Assembly: GCF_004153685.1 (NCBI RefSeq)
Contig: NZ_SDQD01000003.1
Coordinates: 248,001-312,000 of the forward strand
DNA from: Pollutimonas harenae
GTDB lineage: Bacteria > Pseudomonadota > Gammaproteobacteria > Burkholderiales > Burkholderiaceae_B
Direction of reading: 5' to 3'
Length of the DNA stretch: 64,000 bases
A program made the translations under genes and the position numbers. Positions 46,001-53,883 of this stretch are shown piece after piece. The stretch's first letter is position 1. Every line of letters begins with the position of its first letter. The notes under the pieces were generated by a model. The model was not told the DNA's origin. It did no database searches and saw nothing but the letters and a program-made list of their open reading frames with translations.

Positions 46001-46195
46001 CGCCGCCACGGTTTCTGCCAGTACCTTGGGGTTGGCGCCCGGAAACTGAGCCCGTACGACAACAGACGGCGGCACGACTTCGGGATATTCCGAGATGGGC
46101 AACTGCATCATTGCCAGGCCGCCGGCCAGCAAGATCAGGACGGACAGCACACCCGCAAATATCGGGCGATCGATAAAAAACTTGGAGATATTCAT
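43016..46195 (-). CDS. RND multidrug efflux pump (HAE1 family)
   Basis: This is the 1059-residue inner-membrane pump of the AcrB/MexF type. The first helix is preceded by MNISKFFIDRPIFAGVLS, and the porter domains and 12 membrane helices are present. The proton-relay aspartates are in TM4 (LAIGIVVDDAIVVVENVER). The sequence PVSEYP-like QLPISEYPEVVPPSV is diagnostic of HAE1 pumps. It is second in adaptor-pump-outer membrane channel, 11 bases after the adaptor gene. The drugs or metabolites exported are not readable. Confidence 0.95.
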   Translation of the reverse strand: MNISKFFIDRPIFAGVLSVLILLAGGLAMMQLPISEYPEVVPPSVVVRAQFPGANPKVLAETVAAPLEESINGVENMLYMQSQANSDGNLVVTVNFHLGVDPDKAQQLVQNRVTQALPRLPEEVQRLGVTTTKSSPTLTMVVHLISPDQTYDTTYLRNYAVLHVKDRLARIQGVGEVQVWGAGDYSMRVWLDPGKMAQRNLTAMEAVAAIREQNVQVAAGVIGASPTASDVALQLSVNAQGRLQTEEQFSDIILKTSADGGVTRLGDVARIELGAAEYGLRALLDNQPAVGIAILQSPGSNALDISDQVRAVMDELSADFPASLESRIMYDPTQFVRSSIHAVVMTLLEAIALVVLVVIVFLQTWRASIIPLLAVPVSIVGTFALLLAFGYTINALSLFGLVLAIGIVVDDAIVVVENVERNIAAGLSPREATYRAMREVSGPIIAIALTLVAVFVPLAFMTGLSGQFFKQFAMTIAISTVISAINSLTLSPALAALLLKGHDEKQDWLTRVMNRYLGGFFERFNRFFRRSSDHYAIGVAGVIGRKTSTLGVYVLLVAMTVGVSYIVPGGFVPAQDKQYLISFAQLPSGASLDRSEAVIRKMSDIALKQPGVESTIAFPGLSINGFTNSSSAGIVFVTLDPFEQRQDDALSAANIATALGQQYAGIKDSFIAVFPPPPIMGLGTVGGFKLQLEDRAALGYAQLDAVAKEFMAKAAEAPELGPAFSSYQINVPQLDVELDRVKAKQLGIPVDEVFDTMQIYLGSLYVNDFNRFGRVYQVRAQADAQFRSHPEDILQLETRSRNGQMVPLSTLASVKPSFGPEMVVRYNGYTAADINSGPAPGYSSDQAQAAAERIAQEVMPRGVKFEWTDLTYQQILAGNAGVWVFPISVLLVFLVLAALYESLVLPLAVILIVPMSILAALTGVWLTGGDNNIFTQIGLMVLVGLACKNAILIVEFARELELQGMSTLKAAIEASRLRLRPILMTSIAFIMGVVPLVIATGAGSEMRQAMGVAVFFGMLGVTLFGLFLTPVFYVVLRRLGRRSLHAAAAHEAPAIAAHE

Positions 46196-46206
46196 GGAAA
46201 TTCCGA

Positions 46207-47430
46207 TCAGGATGCAGTTTTCTGGTTCAGCCCACGTGCGCTGTCATCCGCCGTGCCCGCATCGGCCAGATGCTCCTCGCCCTCCGCCAGCAACATATGA
46301 GGCGTGACAGCATCACCTGGCCGAATCCGCTGCAAGCCGTTGACGACAATACGCTCGCCCGGCGTGAGTCCCGCTTCGACTACACGCAAACCATCTTGAG
46401 TAGACCCAAGCTGAACTTCACGATACGAAGTCTGGTTCTGCTCATCGACCACCACAACGAAACGCTTGCTCTGGTCGGTGCCAATGGCACTCTCTTTGAT
46501 TAGCACGGCGGGGCGCGGCGCCCCCCCGGCCAGCCGGATGCGGGCATATAAGCCGGGCACCAGCATGCCATCCGAATTGTCGAATACCGCTCGCAGCCGT
46601 ATCGTTCCAGATGAGGTGTCCAGCCGATTGTCGATAGAGGCAACCTCGCCAGCCCGAGGAAATCCCTGCTCATTGCCCAATCCCATATTGACTGATATTT
46701 GCCCGGCCCCTCCGTTGCTGGCTGGACTCACAAACGACAGAAAGCTTTGTTCGTCGACTTCGAACGATGCATACATCTTGTCGACCGACACCAGAGTGGT
46801 CAGGGGCTGCGCGCCAGTTCCGGCGGAAACAATATTGCCTTCGGTTACCTCGGCACGCGACACTCGCCCGGACACTGGAGCAACAATTTGCGTGTGCTCC
46901 AGATCCAGCTTGGCGGTTGCCACTGCGGCCTCTGCCGCCAGCTTTTCGGCGGCGGCAACACGCGATGCGTTGCGCTTCTGTTCGAAATCGCGCTTGGCGA
47001 TCGCATTTTTGCTCAGCAAGCGGCGCGCACGGGTCAAATCAGCTCCGGTATATGCCATGCGTGCCTTGGCGGCGGCAAGTTCGGCCTGCGCCCTGTCCAC
47101 CTCGGCCTGATACGGCCTGGGATCAATGGTGAACAGCACATCGCCTTCCTGGACCAGGCTGCCATCCTTGAAATGCACCTGGGTAATCGTTCCCGATACC
47201 AAAGGCCGTATCTGCACCTGATCCACCGCCTCCAGGCGCCCCGAGTATTCACGCCAGTCCGTGACACTGCGGCTACTTACCCGCGCAACGTCGACGGCCA
47301 CCGCCTCATTGGGCGGCGGGGCAAGCGCCGCAACAGCACCTCCAGTCTCCAAACGAAACCAGAACACTCCAGCACCCAACAACACCAGGGTCACTACGCC
47401 AAGCGCGTAACGATTACGGAATAAAAACAT
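46207..47430 (-). CDS. RND efflux periplasmic adaptor (MexE/AcrA type)
   Basis: The 407-residue membrane-fusion protein has an N-terminal membrane anchor (ALGVVTLVLLGAGVFWF) instead of a lipobox. A biotinyl-lipoyl-like half motif (IRPLVSGTITQVHFKDGSLVQEGDVLFTIDPRPY), coiled-coil hairpin and IVAPVSGRVSRAEVTEGNIV follow. A beta-barrel and a proximal domain complete it. It is the first gene of the efflux operon and is divergent from a LysR gene, a layout seen in MexEF-OprN-like systems. Confidence 0.92.
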   Translation of the reverse strand: MFLFRNRYALGVVTLVLLGAGVFWFRLETGGAVAALAPPPNEAVAVDVARVSSRSVTDWREYSGRLEAVDQVQIRPLVSGTITQVHFKDGSLVQEGDVLFTIDPRPYQAEVDRAQAELAAAKARMAYTGADLTRARRLLSKNAIAKRDFEQKRNASRVAAAEKLAAEAAVATAKLDLEHTQIVAPVSGRVSRAEVTEGNIVSAGTGAQPLTTLVSVDKMYASFEVDEQSFLSFVSPASNGGAGQISVNMGLGNEQGFPRAGEVASIDNRLDTSSGTIRLRAVFDNSDGMLVPGLYARIRLAGGAPRPAVLIKESAIGTDQSKRFVVVVDEQNQTSYREVQLGSTQDGLRVVEAGLTPGERIVVNGLQRIRPGDAVTPHMLLAEGEEHLADAGTADDSARGLNQKTAS

Positions 47431-47582
47431 GGAAAATCCTTTTTTGGGAAATGGTCGTGAGGCGCAATCACAAGCAGCTGTTCACAACACTAAAGAGGAT
47501 GTATTATTCATTTTTTGGAAAAACAGTTAAATAGCTATTTTTCGCTATCACTATTCGTCCAGAACAAACAATGGAGATTCCC

Positions 47583-48602
47583 ATGGACAGATTTCAGGCC
47601 ATGCAGGTTTTTACTCGTGTCGTCGATGCCAACAGCTTTACGCTGGCCGCAGACAGCATGGGCCTGCCCCGCTCCACGGTCACGACCACCATCCAAAGCC
47701 TTGAGCGCAGCCTGAAACTGCGTCTGTTGAACCGAACAACGCGCCGCCTGAGTCTGACACCTGATGGTGCCGCCTACTACGAGCGTTGCGTGCAGATTCT
47801 GGCCGACATTGAAGACATGGACGCCGCATTTCGGGACGTCACCCAGGGCCCGAACGGGCGCCTGCGTATAGACACACCACCATCAATAGGCCGATTGATC
47901 CTCTTGCCGGCCTTGTGTGATTTTCACACTCGCTACCCCGACATAGAATTGGCCATCGGCATGAGCGACAGAGTCATAGACATGGTGCAAGACGCCGTCG
48001 ATTGCGTCATTCGTGTCGGCGAACTGGAAGACTCCAGCATGGTGGCGCGCCGCATCGGCACATTCGAAGGCATTACCTGCGCTGCCCCCGCTTATCTGGA
48101 GCAACATGGCGAGCCAAGAAATATTGAAGACCTTGTCAATCACCATGCTGTCCATTATTTTTCTTCGCGCACCGGAAGAGTCATAGACTGGTCCTTTACG
48201 GTCGACGGCAAGCCGATAGACGTACAGGTCAATGGCAAGGTATCGGTCAACGATGCAGAAGCCTATGTGCAGTGCGGCCTCAAGGGCTTTGGCCTGATCC
48301 AGCCACCCCGTTATATGGTCGCCCCTTTACTTGAGTCCGGCCAACTGCGTGAAATCCTTACCGAATGGACTCCGCCGCCTCAACCAATTTCGGTGGTCTA
48401 CCTGCACAACAGGCATTTATCACCCAAGGTGCGCGTGTTCGTTGACTGGGTCAGCGAACTATTCCAGCATTGCGCGCTGATGTCGGGCTGCAAGCACATG
48501 CATCAAATTGACCACGAGTGCATGTTTGCCAGCAAGAAAAAGCCACAGGTGCCCGTGCGGGAATATCTGCAGCGCGAAGAGGCGGAAGAAAGTATTCTTT
48601 AG
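47583..48602 (+). CDS. LysR-family regulator, probably of the efflux operon
   Basis: The regulator opens with MDRFQAMQVFTRVVDANSFT, and the helix-turn-helix lies at residues 1-60. The effector domain follows. At 339 residues it is about 35 longer than usual, with a polar C-terminal tail ending EYLQREEAEE. I place the start at 47583, where GGAG precedes the ATG; an ATG at 47571 would add four residues. The 150-base AT-rich divergent gap between it and the efflux adaptor is the expected site of action. Confidence 0.87.
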   Translation: MDRFQAMQVFTRVVDANSFTLAADSMGLPRSTVTTTIQSLERSLKLRLLNRTTRRLSLTPDGAAYYERCVQILADIEDMDAAFRDVTQGPNGRLRIDTPPSIGRLILLPALCDFHTRYPDIELAIGMSDRVIDMVQDAVDCVIRVGELEDSSMVARRIGTFEGITCAAPAYLEQHGEPRNIEDLVNHHAVHYFSSRTGRVIDWSFTVDGKPIDVQVNGKVSVNDAEAYVQCGLKGFGLIQPPRYMVAPLLESGQLREILTEWTPPPQPISVVYLHNRHLSPKVRVFVDWVSELFQHCALMSGCKHMHQIDHECMFASKKKPQVPVREYLQREEAEESIL

Positions 48603-48609
48603 TAGTGTG

Positions 48610-48642
48610 GCAGGTGGCGTTCAAGCCACCTGCTCCTTTTTA
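48610..48642 (+). terminator. Terminator after the LysR gene
   Basis: GCAGGTGGC and GCCACCTGC form a perfect 9-bp stem around GTTCAA, followed by TCCTTTTTATT. This is a standard rho-independent terminator for the rightward LysR transcript. It meets the end of the leftward Bug gene (stop near 48640). Confidence 0.8.
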
Positions 48643-49605
48643 TTCGATCTGAATGCCCGCTTCATCAATGATTTTCTGCCACTTGGCGCTGTCCTTGCGT
48701 ACAAGCGCAGCCAATTCTTCAGGCGTACTTGACACGAACTCAACACCCTGAGGCTCAAACTTCTTGTTCAGCTCGGGATTTTCCACTACGCTGAGCACAG
48801 CCTTATTCAGCTTTTGAATAATTTCCTCTGGCGTGCCTTTCTTGGCGAAAACACCATACCAAGTCGTATATTCAAGATTCGGCAGGCCTGCTTCGGAAAT
48901 CACAGGCAGCTTTGATGTCTCGGAGCCTGAGCTTGCCGAGCTCATGCCTATAGGTGTGACGACACCCCTATCTATCATGGGCTTCAAAGACGGCATACTG
49001 CTGAACAGGGCGTGTATCTGACCCGCTCCAAGATCGACAACAGCTTTCGATGTACCTCGATACGGCACGTGCACAACATCCACGTCTGCCTGATCTTTAA
49101 ACATTTCCATGGCAAGATGGGCAACACCACCTACCCCTGCCGATCCAAAATTGACCTTACCGGGGTTCGCCTTTGCGTAATCGATCAGCTCCTGGACGGA
49201 GGTAACAGGAATCGATTTGCTGACCACCAGCACATGGGGACTTTGCGTTACCTGACTGACTGGGTCCAGCAAATTGAGCACGTCCTTGCCTTCCATCGCC
49301 TTGGATGGAATTGTCATATTGCCCGATGCAGGCATGAGCAAGGTATAACCATCAGCAGGCGCTCCAAGCAATTGGTTGAGCGCAGGCACGCCATGACCGC
49401 CTCCGGCATTTGCCACAACAACAGGCTGCCCCAACTCCTGGCTCAGCAACTGCGCAACTTCTCGACCAACCATATCAGCCGGGCCACCGGCGGCGAACGG
49501 GATAATCATGCGAATCGGGCGCTCAGGGTAGCTTGCTTGGGCAAACGCACCGAGAGAGGTAAAAGACAAGGCCACAGCCATGATTATCTTGTGTATTTTC
49601 ATCAT
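48640..49605 (-). CDS. Bug-family periplasmic solute receptor (galBC operon)
   Basis: This second orphan tripartite tricarboxylate-type binding protein has a signal peptide ending AFAQ, then SYPERPIRMIIPFAAGGPADMVGREVAQLL and the GGHGVPALNQLLGAP-like second motif. It is about 321 residues from the ATG at 49605, which has TAGGAG upstream. A further ATG at 49602 is possible. It is the last gene of a three-gene operon after galB- and galC-like enzymes, so it probably binds an aromatic acid or an oxo-acid intermediate. Confidence 0.9.
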   Translation of the reverse strand: MMKIHKIIMAVALSFTSLGAFAQASYPERPIRMIIPFAAGGPADMVGREVAQLLSQELGQPVVVANAGGGHGVPALNQLLGAPADGYTLLMPASGNMTIPSKAMEGKDVLNLLDPVSQVTQSPHVLVVSKSIPVTSVQELIDYAKANPGKVNFGSAGVGGVAHLAMEMFKDQADVDVVHVPYRGTSKAVVDLGAGQIHALFSSMPSLKPMIDRGVVTPIGMSSASSGSETSKLPVISEAGLPNLEYTTWYGVFAKKGTPEEIIQKLNKAVLSVVENPELNKKFEPQGVEFVSSTPEELAALVRKDSAKWQKIIDEAGIQIE

Positions 49606-49634
49606 AAGGTCTCCTAAATTAAATTCACTTGGCA

Positions 49635-50294
49635 TTAAAAATCTGAGCGTGCAGCCACATCTATTGGGCTTTTGCTCAGTGCTTCCTGCAGCCAGGGCGG
49701 TGTCAGAACACCGCTTGCTATTGCAGCAAGCCGCTTTTGCTCGGCGGCATACTTTTCTTTAGCCGCATCGAGCAAACTCTCACGGTCACTATGCCGGTAG
49801 GCCACAACACCATCATCGTCACCAAAAATCCAATCGCCAGGATTAATAGACACGCCTCCACATTCGATTGGTCGCAAAATACTGCCTGATCCATTCTTGG
49901 CCGGGCCTGCTGGAACGGCAGCGATTGCGAATACCGGCAAGTCCATCATTCGCAACTCTGTCACGTCACGAATGGCGCCGTCGATGACTATGCCGGCAAT
50001 ACCTGCCTTGAGCGCCTGAGTGCACATGATGCCGCCCATCAGTGCCCGCTCGGTATACGCCGCGCCGTCGATCACAAGAACGTCTCCGGCCCTGGCCAAG
50101 GCCAAGGCAGCGTGAATGGCAAGGTTGTCCCCTTGTGGCACCGATACGGTCAAAGCACGTCCGTGCAGGCGAACGTCACGGCGCAATGGCTTGATCCGGC
50201 TGTCAAGCACACAAGCGCCACGATCGGCAAGCAAGGTACTGGCCAGCCACTGGGCAGAAGACTGGTTGAGATCTTGGGTTGATAGCTCTGTCAT
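49635..50294 (-). CDS. RraA-family aldolase, GalC-like (4-carboxy-4-hydroxy-2-oxoadipate aldolase)
   Basis: The 219-residue RraA-fold protein has the class II aldolase motifs GDxLVIDGA (here RAGDVLVIDGAAY) and GIVIDGAIRD, in which the arginine-aspartate pair positions the metal and pyruvate enolate. Enzymes of this type split 4-carboxy-4-hydroxy-2-oxoadipate to pyruvate and oxaloacetate. Because a galB-like hydratase gene lies 12 bases upstream, I prefer that role over the general HMG/CHA aldolase or RNase E-inhibitor (RraA proper) reading. The substrate assignment is contextual. Confidence 0.78.
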   Translation of the reverse strand: MTELSTQDLNQSSAQWLASTLLADRGACVLDSRIKPLRRDVRLHGRALTVSVPQGDNLAIHAALALARAGDVLVIDGAAYTERALMGGIMCTQALKAGIAGIVIDGAIRDVTELRMMDLPVFAIAAVPAGPAKNGSGSILRPIECGGVSINPGDWIFGDDDGVVAYRHSDRESLLDAAKEKYAAEQKRLAAIASGVLTPPWLQEALSKSPIDVAARSDF

Positions 50295-50306
50295 ACCTGT
50301 CCTGAT

Positions 50307-51023
50307 TTAATTGGATATAAACGATGTATGCACCGACGGGAAAATGCTTTGGTAGGCTTCGCCATACAACTGGCCAGTACTGGCACGCCGGCCGGCTTGC
50401 GCCCCACGCTGCATGCCTACCCGCTCGTAGTAACCCCAAAGATTCCGCTGGGCATGCATGGTTTCCATGGCTGCCTTCTTTTGATCCCAAACGCTGGTGA
50501 TATCGAGCAACATGTTTGGCTTGAACCCACATAGCTCTGACTGATGCGGCTCAAAACACAGCACTTGTGGCGGTTTGATGAAGTCATTTCCATGCCCTGG
50601 CGCAATTGCCTTCATGCGTGCCAGAAGCACGGCCTCGAACGTACGGCAGTGATCGAGATTCGACGGGTCTTTCTCGGGATGTGTGATCACCAGGCTAGGC
50701 TGATGCTGTCGGAAAGCACGCGACAAGCGATCAACCACTTCCGGAGTGATGGTAAGTGGGTAGTCGCCAAGATCGTAAAACTCTGATGAGCTTGCTCCCA
50801 GCATCTTGGCCGCCTCAAGCGCTTCCAGGCGTCGAGCTTCCTTGACCTTATCCAGCGTTGCACCCTCTTCTTTCCAGACCAGATTCGATTCACCATTTTC
50901 GCCAAAACTCAGGCAGACCAGATGCACGTCGTGCCCCTGTGCGGCATGCAAAGCCATCGCCCCACCGCAGCGCCATACAAAATCACCGACATGAGCGGTC
51001 ACTACAACGATAGATGACGACAT
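50307..51023 (-). CDS. galB: GalB-like 4-oxalomesaconate hydratase (PIG-L/LmbE fold)
   Basis: This 238-residue protein has the LmbE/PIG-L fold. The usual AHPDD zinc motif is replaced by TAHVGDFVWRCGGA, a pattern that fits the GalB type of 4-oxalomesaconate hydratase from the gallate/protocatechuate 4,5-cleavage lower pathway. Later metal ligands are in ITHPEKDPSNLDHCRT. A GalC-like aldolase gene follows in the same operon, which would complete the conversion to pyruvate and oxaloacetate. No ring-cleavage dioxygenase is in the window. Confidence 0.75.
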   Translation of the reverse strand: MSSSIVVVTAHVGDFVWRCGGAMALHAAQGHDVHLVCLSFGENGESNLVWKEEGATLDKVKEARRLEALEAAKMLGASSSEFYDLGDYPLTITPEVVDRLSRAFRQHQPSLVITHPEKDPSNLDHCRTFEAVLLARMKAIAPGHGNDFIKPPQVLCFEPHQSELCGFKPNMLLDITSVWDQKKAAMETMHAQRNLWGYYERVGMQRGAQAGRRASTGQLYGEAYQSIFPSVHTSFISN

Positions 51024-51058
51024 GCTTTTGAACCCTCTTCTGACAATAGGTTAGTAAA

Positions 51059-51103
51059 CAACGGCATTGTAATTTTGTACAATGCCGTTGTATCCAGTAC
51101 AAC
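51059..51103. promoter_or_regulatory. Operator region between galB and the IclR gene
   Basis: CAACGGCATTGTA (51059-51071) and TACAATGCCGTTG (51078-51090) are perfect 13-base inverted arms around ATTTTG. A second, overlapping dyad GTTGTA-TCCAG-TACAAC runs 51087-51103. They sit in the 118-base gap between divergent genes and are the likely IclR binding sites. Confidence 0.65.
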
Positions 51104-51141
51104 ACACATCGTAAATATCTCAGAAATCAAGGCATACAACA

Positions 51142-51852
51142 ATGAGCAATGACGGCGTTACCGCGGTCGAACGTGCACTTTCAGTACTCGATTGTTTTAA
51201 GCCAGGCGACGAAAAACTCAGCCTGGCCCAATTTGCAGAACGTCTGCCGCTACACAAAACGACTATTTTCCGTCTCCTGAACTCACTGGTTCGATGTGGC
51301 TACGCAGTCCGTGGCAACGATGGCCGCTATTCACCTGGCCCCCGCCTGCTGTTTTTGGGCCGCGTCTATCAGCGCAGCTTCGATTTGTCAGGCGCAGTCA
51401 TGCCGGTACTCGAACAGTTGTCGGCAGACACCGGAGAAAGCACAGCCTATTATGTCGAAGGCGCTGAAACCGGAACACGCTTATGTCTTTTTCGAGCACA
51501 GCCTCACGAAGGACTGCACCCCAACGTTCTGGCCGGTAGCGTCATGATCCCTGACAACTCTGCCACGGGCCGTGTCTTCAAAAAATGGGCTCAGCTCGAA
51601 ACACTTGAAGATGCTCCGCTACCTTATTTTTCATGTGGCGTGCGTGATCCCTACACATCATCGTGGAGTTTGCCTATCATTGGAGTAGAGGATCGTTTTG
51701 CAGGGGCACTGACATTGGCAGGCCCCTCGGAGCGTTTGCGTACTGTAGATGCCCAGCGTTTTGAATGCATTCTGTTGAAGGCTGCCAGTGAACTTTCAGG
51801 CAGGCTGGGATCTTCGAAAGAATTCAGAAAGATGATGTATGGTGGCGTATGA
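51142..51852 (+). CDS. IclR-family regulator of the galBC operon
   Basis: The 236-residue protein has an IclR-type winged helix (AVERALSVLDCF, then LPLHKTTIFRLLNSLVRCGYAVR) and a GAF-like effector domain from about residue 90. It is divergent from galB and the 32-bp dyad lies between them. IclR proteins in aromatic catabolism commonly respond to the pathway acid. It is followed by the rhodanese gene 83 bases later. Confidence 0.88.
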   Translation: MSNDGVTAVERALSVLDCFKPGDEKLSLAQFAERLPLHKTTIFRLLNSLVRCGYAVRGNDGRYSPGPRLLFLGRVYQRSFDLSGAVMPVLEQLSADTGESTAYYVEGAETGTRLCLFRAQPHEGLHPNVLAGSVMIPDNSATGRVFKKWAQLETLEDAPLPYFSCGVRDPYTSSWSLPIIGVEDRFAGALTLAGPSERLRTVDAQRFECILLKAASELSGRLGSSKEFRKMMYGGV

Positions 51853-51935
51853 GTACTGCATCAGACATCTGCCAATAGGTAAAGGTAAAACAGATTCATC
51901 GAGTCTTGTCACAACGACCATCCGAAGGAAACAAC

Positions 51936-52337
51936 ATGCCAGTCACTAAAGGAATCAAAGATCTCATCCGTGAAGCCCGCGAACGGATCACCACGTTATC
52001 GCTCGACGAAGCCAAGGCCAAGCTGGGCAGCCCCGACACTGTTTTCGTGGATATTCGCGATGTACGTGAGCTTGAGCGTGAAGGCCTTATCCCAAACGCT
52101 TTCCATGCACCACGCGGCATGCTGGAATTCTGGGTAGACCCAGAAAGCCCCTACCACAAGCCTATTTTTGCCGAGGACAAAGAGTTCGTGCTGTACTGCG
52201 CTTCGGCGTGGCGCTCAAGCCTGGCTACGGCGGCACTGGCCGACATGGGCCTGCCTCGCGTAAGCCATATTGAGGGCGGCTTCAAGGCATGGAAGGAAGC
52301 AGGGCTTCCGGTGGCCGAAAAACCAGCAAAAAAATAA
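51936..52337 (+). CDS. Rhodanese-like domain protein
   Basis: The 133-residue protein is a single rhodanese domain. The catalytic cysteine is in LYCASAWRSSLA, the active-site loop of a sulfurtransferase. The entry motif DIRDVRELEREG and the closing HIEGGFKAWKEAGLP are typical. I place the start at 51936 (MPVTKGIKDLI) with GAAGGA upstream; a GTG or ATG at 51906 has no site. Its stop codon is directly followed by the 3' end of a tRNA-Arg gene on the other strand. The physiological sulfur donor and acceptor are unknown. Confidence 0.85.
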   Translation: MPVTKGIKDLIREARERITTLSLDEAKAKLGSPDTVFVDIRDVRELEREGLIPNAFHAPRGMLEFWVDPESPYHKPIFAEDKEFVLYCASAWRSSLATAALADMGLPRVSHIEGGFKAWKEAGLPVAEKPAKK

Positions 52338-52414
52338 TGGCGCGGCAGGAGGGTCTCGAACCCCCGACCCCGGGCTTAGAAGGCCCGTGCTCTATCCAGC
52401 TGAGCTACTGCCGC
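52338..52414 (-). tRNA. tRNA-Arg (anticodon TCT)
   Basis: Read leftward, the acceptor stem GCGGCAG pairs with CTGCCGC. The D-arm is AGCTCAGCTGGATAGAGC and the anticodon loop holds TCT. The T-arm contains GTTCGAG, and an encoded CCA ends the gene at 52338. It is 77 nt. It ends directly after the TAA of the convergent rhodanese gene. Confidence 0.97.
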
Positions 52415-52438
52415 GTCGCTAATCAGCGTGAGGCCCGC

Positions 52439-52444
52439 ATTTTA
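52439..52444 (-). promoter_or_regulatory. Possible -10 box of tRNA-Arg
   Basis: Read leftward, TAAAAT lies 25 bases before the tRNA 5' end and is followed by a GC-rich stretch (GCGGGCC) typical of a stringent-control discriminator. I see no good -35 at 17 bp. Confidence 0.3.
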
Positions 52445-52514
52445 CATTAGGTAGCGCAAACATTCCCGACGAATGCTACAGTCTCTTTCGTCTTCCCACC
52501 AACGCCGACCAGTT

Positions 52515-53825
52515 ATGGCACTGCTACTTCGCAATCCCCGCACTCTGTTCCTCTTCTTTACCCTACTTGGCGTACTGCTCCTGGCCTCGACGGCATCCGC
52601 TGGCATCACCTACACATTAAAGCAATCGCACGCCGTTCCCGGCGAGACGATCAACATTCAGGCGGTGCTGTTCAACGACACCGAGAACGCCATAGAATGG
52701 CGTTCTCCCAAGAACCTGGTTTTGCAGTGGCGTAACGAAAGAGATCAAACCATACGCAGCATGGCTTACCTCGATGGCACGCCCGCTGCCATCAACGTGC
52801 CAGTCAACAATTTCGTCAAATTGTCCTGGCGAGCGGTGGTACCTACTGAAGCTGAAGGCTTGCAAGCCGTCAACATTGAAGGCGAGCCCATCCTCCTTGC
52901 GTTGGACACCAGCCCACGCGAGAATAGCCTGATCGCAGGCACCCCGGCCGCTGTACCCGTCATTGATGCAGGCGCCGCCGACGATGGAGCCCGTCACGAT
53001 CCCCCATTGCCCGAAAACGTCGTTGCCGCAGCCGGCGCTTCCGTTGAGCAAGGCCCATCGGTGAACTCCACTCACCAGCTGGCCAGCAACACCCATTCGG
53101 AGTTCGAGAAATTCCGCAGCGCCTTTTCGGCTTACGAGCCTATTTACTTTGACGTCGGCACCAAGCACGGCAATAACGCCCGCTTCCAGGTGAGCTTCAA
53201 ATATCGCCTGTTCACACCCAATAATCCTGAAGATCCAGGCTTTTTCGACAACCTTTACTTGGGCTATACCCAAACTGCCCTGTGGGATCTCGAGTCAGAC
53301 TCTCTCCCCTTTGTCGATACCTCATTCAAACCCAGCCTGTTCTGGCACAAAGGCGCCTTGTGGCAATCACCTCAGAAAAATTGGTTTGTGGGGCTGGCCA
53401 CCGGTGTTCAGCACGAGTCCAATGGCAAAAACGACGAAGACTCCCGGTCTTTGAACTATGGCTATATACAGCCCGAACTGAACTACCGTTTCGACGGCGG
53501 CAGCACGCTGACCTTCGCGCCTCGCATCAAAGGCTATTTTGGGGTCGAGGATGAAAATGCCGACTATAGGGATTATGCCGGCAATATAGACTGGCGACTG
53601 CGCTATGCCCAGGATAACGGCCTGGTCCTGACGGGTATGTATCGCCACGGCAGCAATGGCCACAACACTACCCAGATTGAAGCGGCCTGGCCCTTGAGGC
53701 GAACCTTCCTAAATATGAATGGCTATCTCCATGTCCAGTATTTCGAAGGCTATGGTGAAACCCTGCTGGGCTACAACCAAAGAAGTTCCGGACAGGTGCG
53801 CGTGGGGATAGCTCTGGTGCCTTAG
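52515..53825 (+). CDS. pldA: Outer-membrane phospholipase A, N-terminally extended
   Basis: PldA is an outer-membrane beta-barrel enzyme that breaks down phospholipids leaking into the outer leaflet. The catalytic triad is H300 and S302 in QHESNG, and N314 in SLNYGYIQP. The His-Ser and His-Asn spacings of 2 and 14 residues equal those of E. coli OMPLA. Before the barrel lies an extra region of about 180 residues, so the protein is 437 residues against about 289. The signal peptide (MALLLRNPRTLFLFF to STASA) supports the start at 52515; an ATG at 52473 is possible. A tRNA and an IOR gene flank it. Confidence 0.85.
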   Translation: MALLLRNPRTLFLFFTLLGVLLLASTASAGITYTLKQSHAVPGETINIQAVLFNDTENAIEWRSPKNLVLQWRNERDQTIRSMAYLDGTPAAINVPVNNFVKLSWRAVVPTEAEGLQAVNIEGEPILLALDTSPRENSLIAGTPAAVPVIDAGAADDGARHDPPLPENVVAAAGASVEQGPSVNSTHQLASNTHSEFEKFRSAFSAYEPIYFDVGTKHGNNARFQVSFKYRLFTPNNPEDPGFFDNLYLGYTQTALWDLESDSLPFVDTSFKPSLFWHKGALWQSPQKNWFVGLATGVQHESNGKNDEDSRSLNYGYIQPELNYRFDGGSTLTFAPRIKGYFGVEDENADYRDYAGNIDWRLRYAQDNGLVLTGMYRHGSNGHNTTQIEAAWPLRRTFLNMNGYLHVQYFEGYGETLLGYNQRSSGQVRVGIALVP

Positions 53826-53883
53826 ACAGGAAGTGCATACACTTAGGGGTAGCAACAAAGAAACACCACAGGAGACTACCCCA

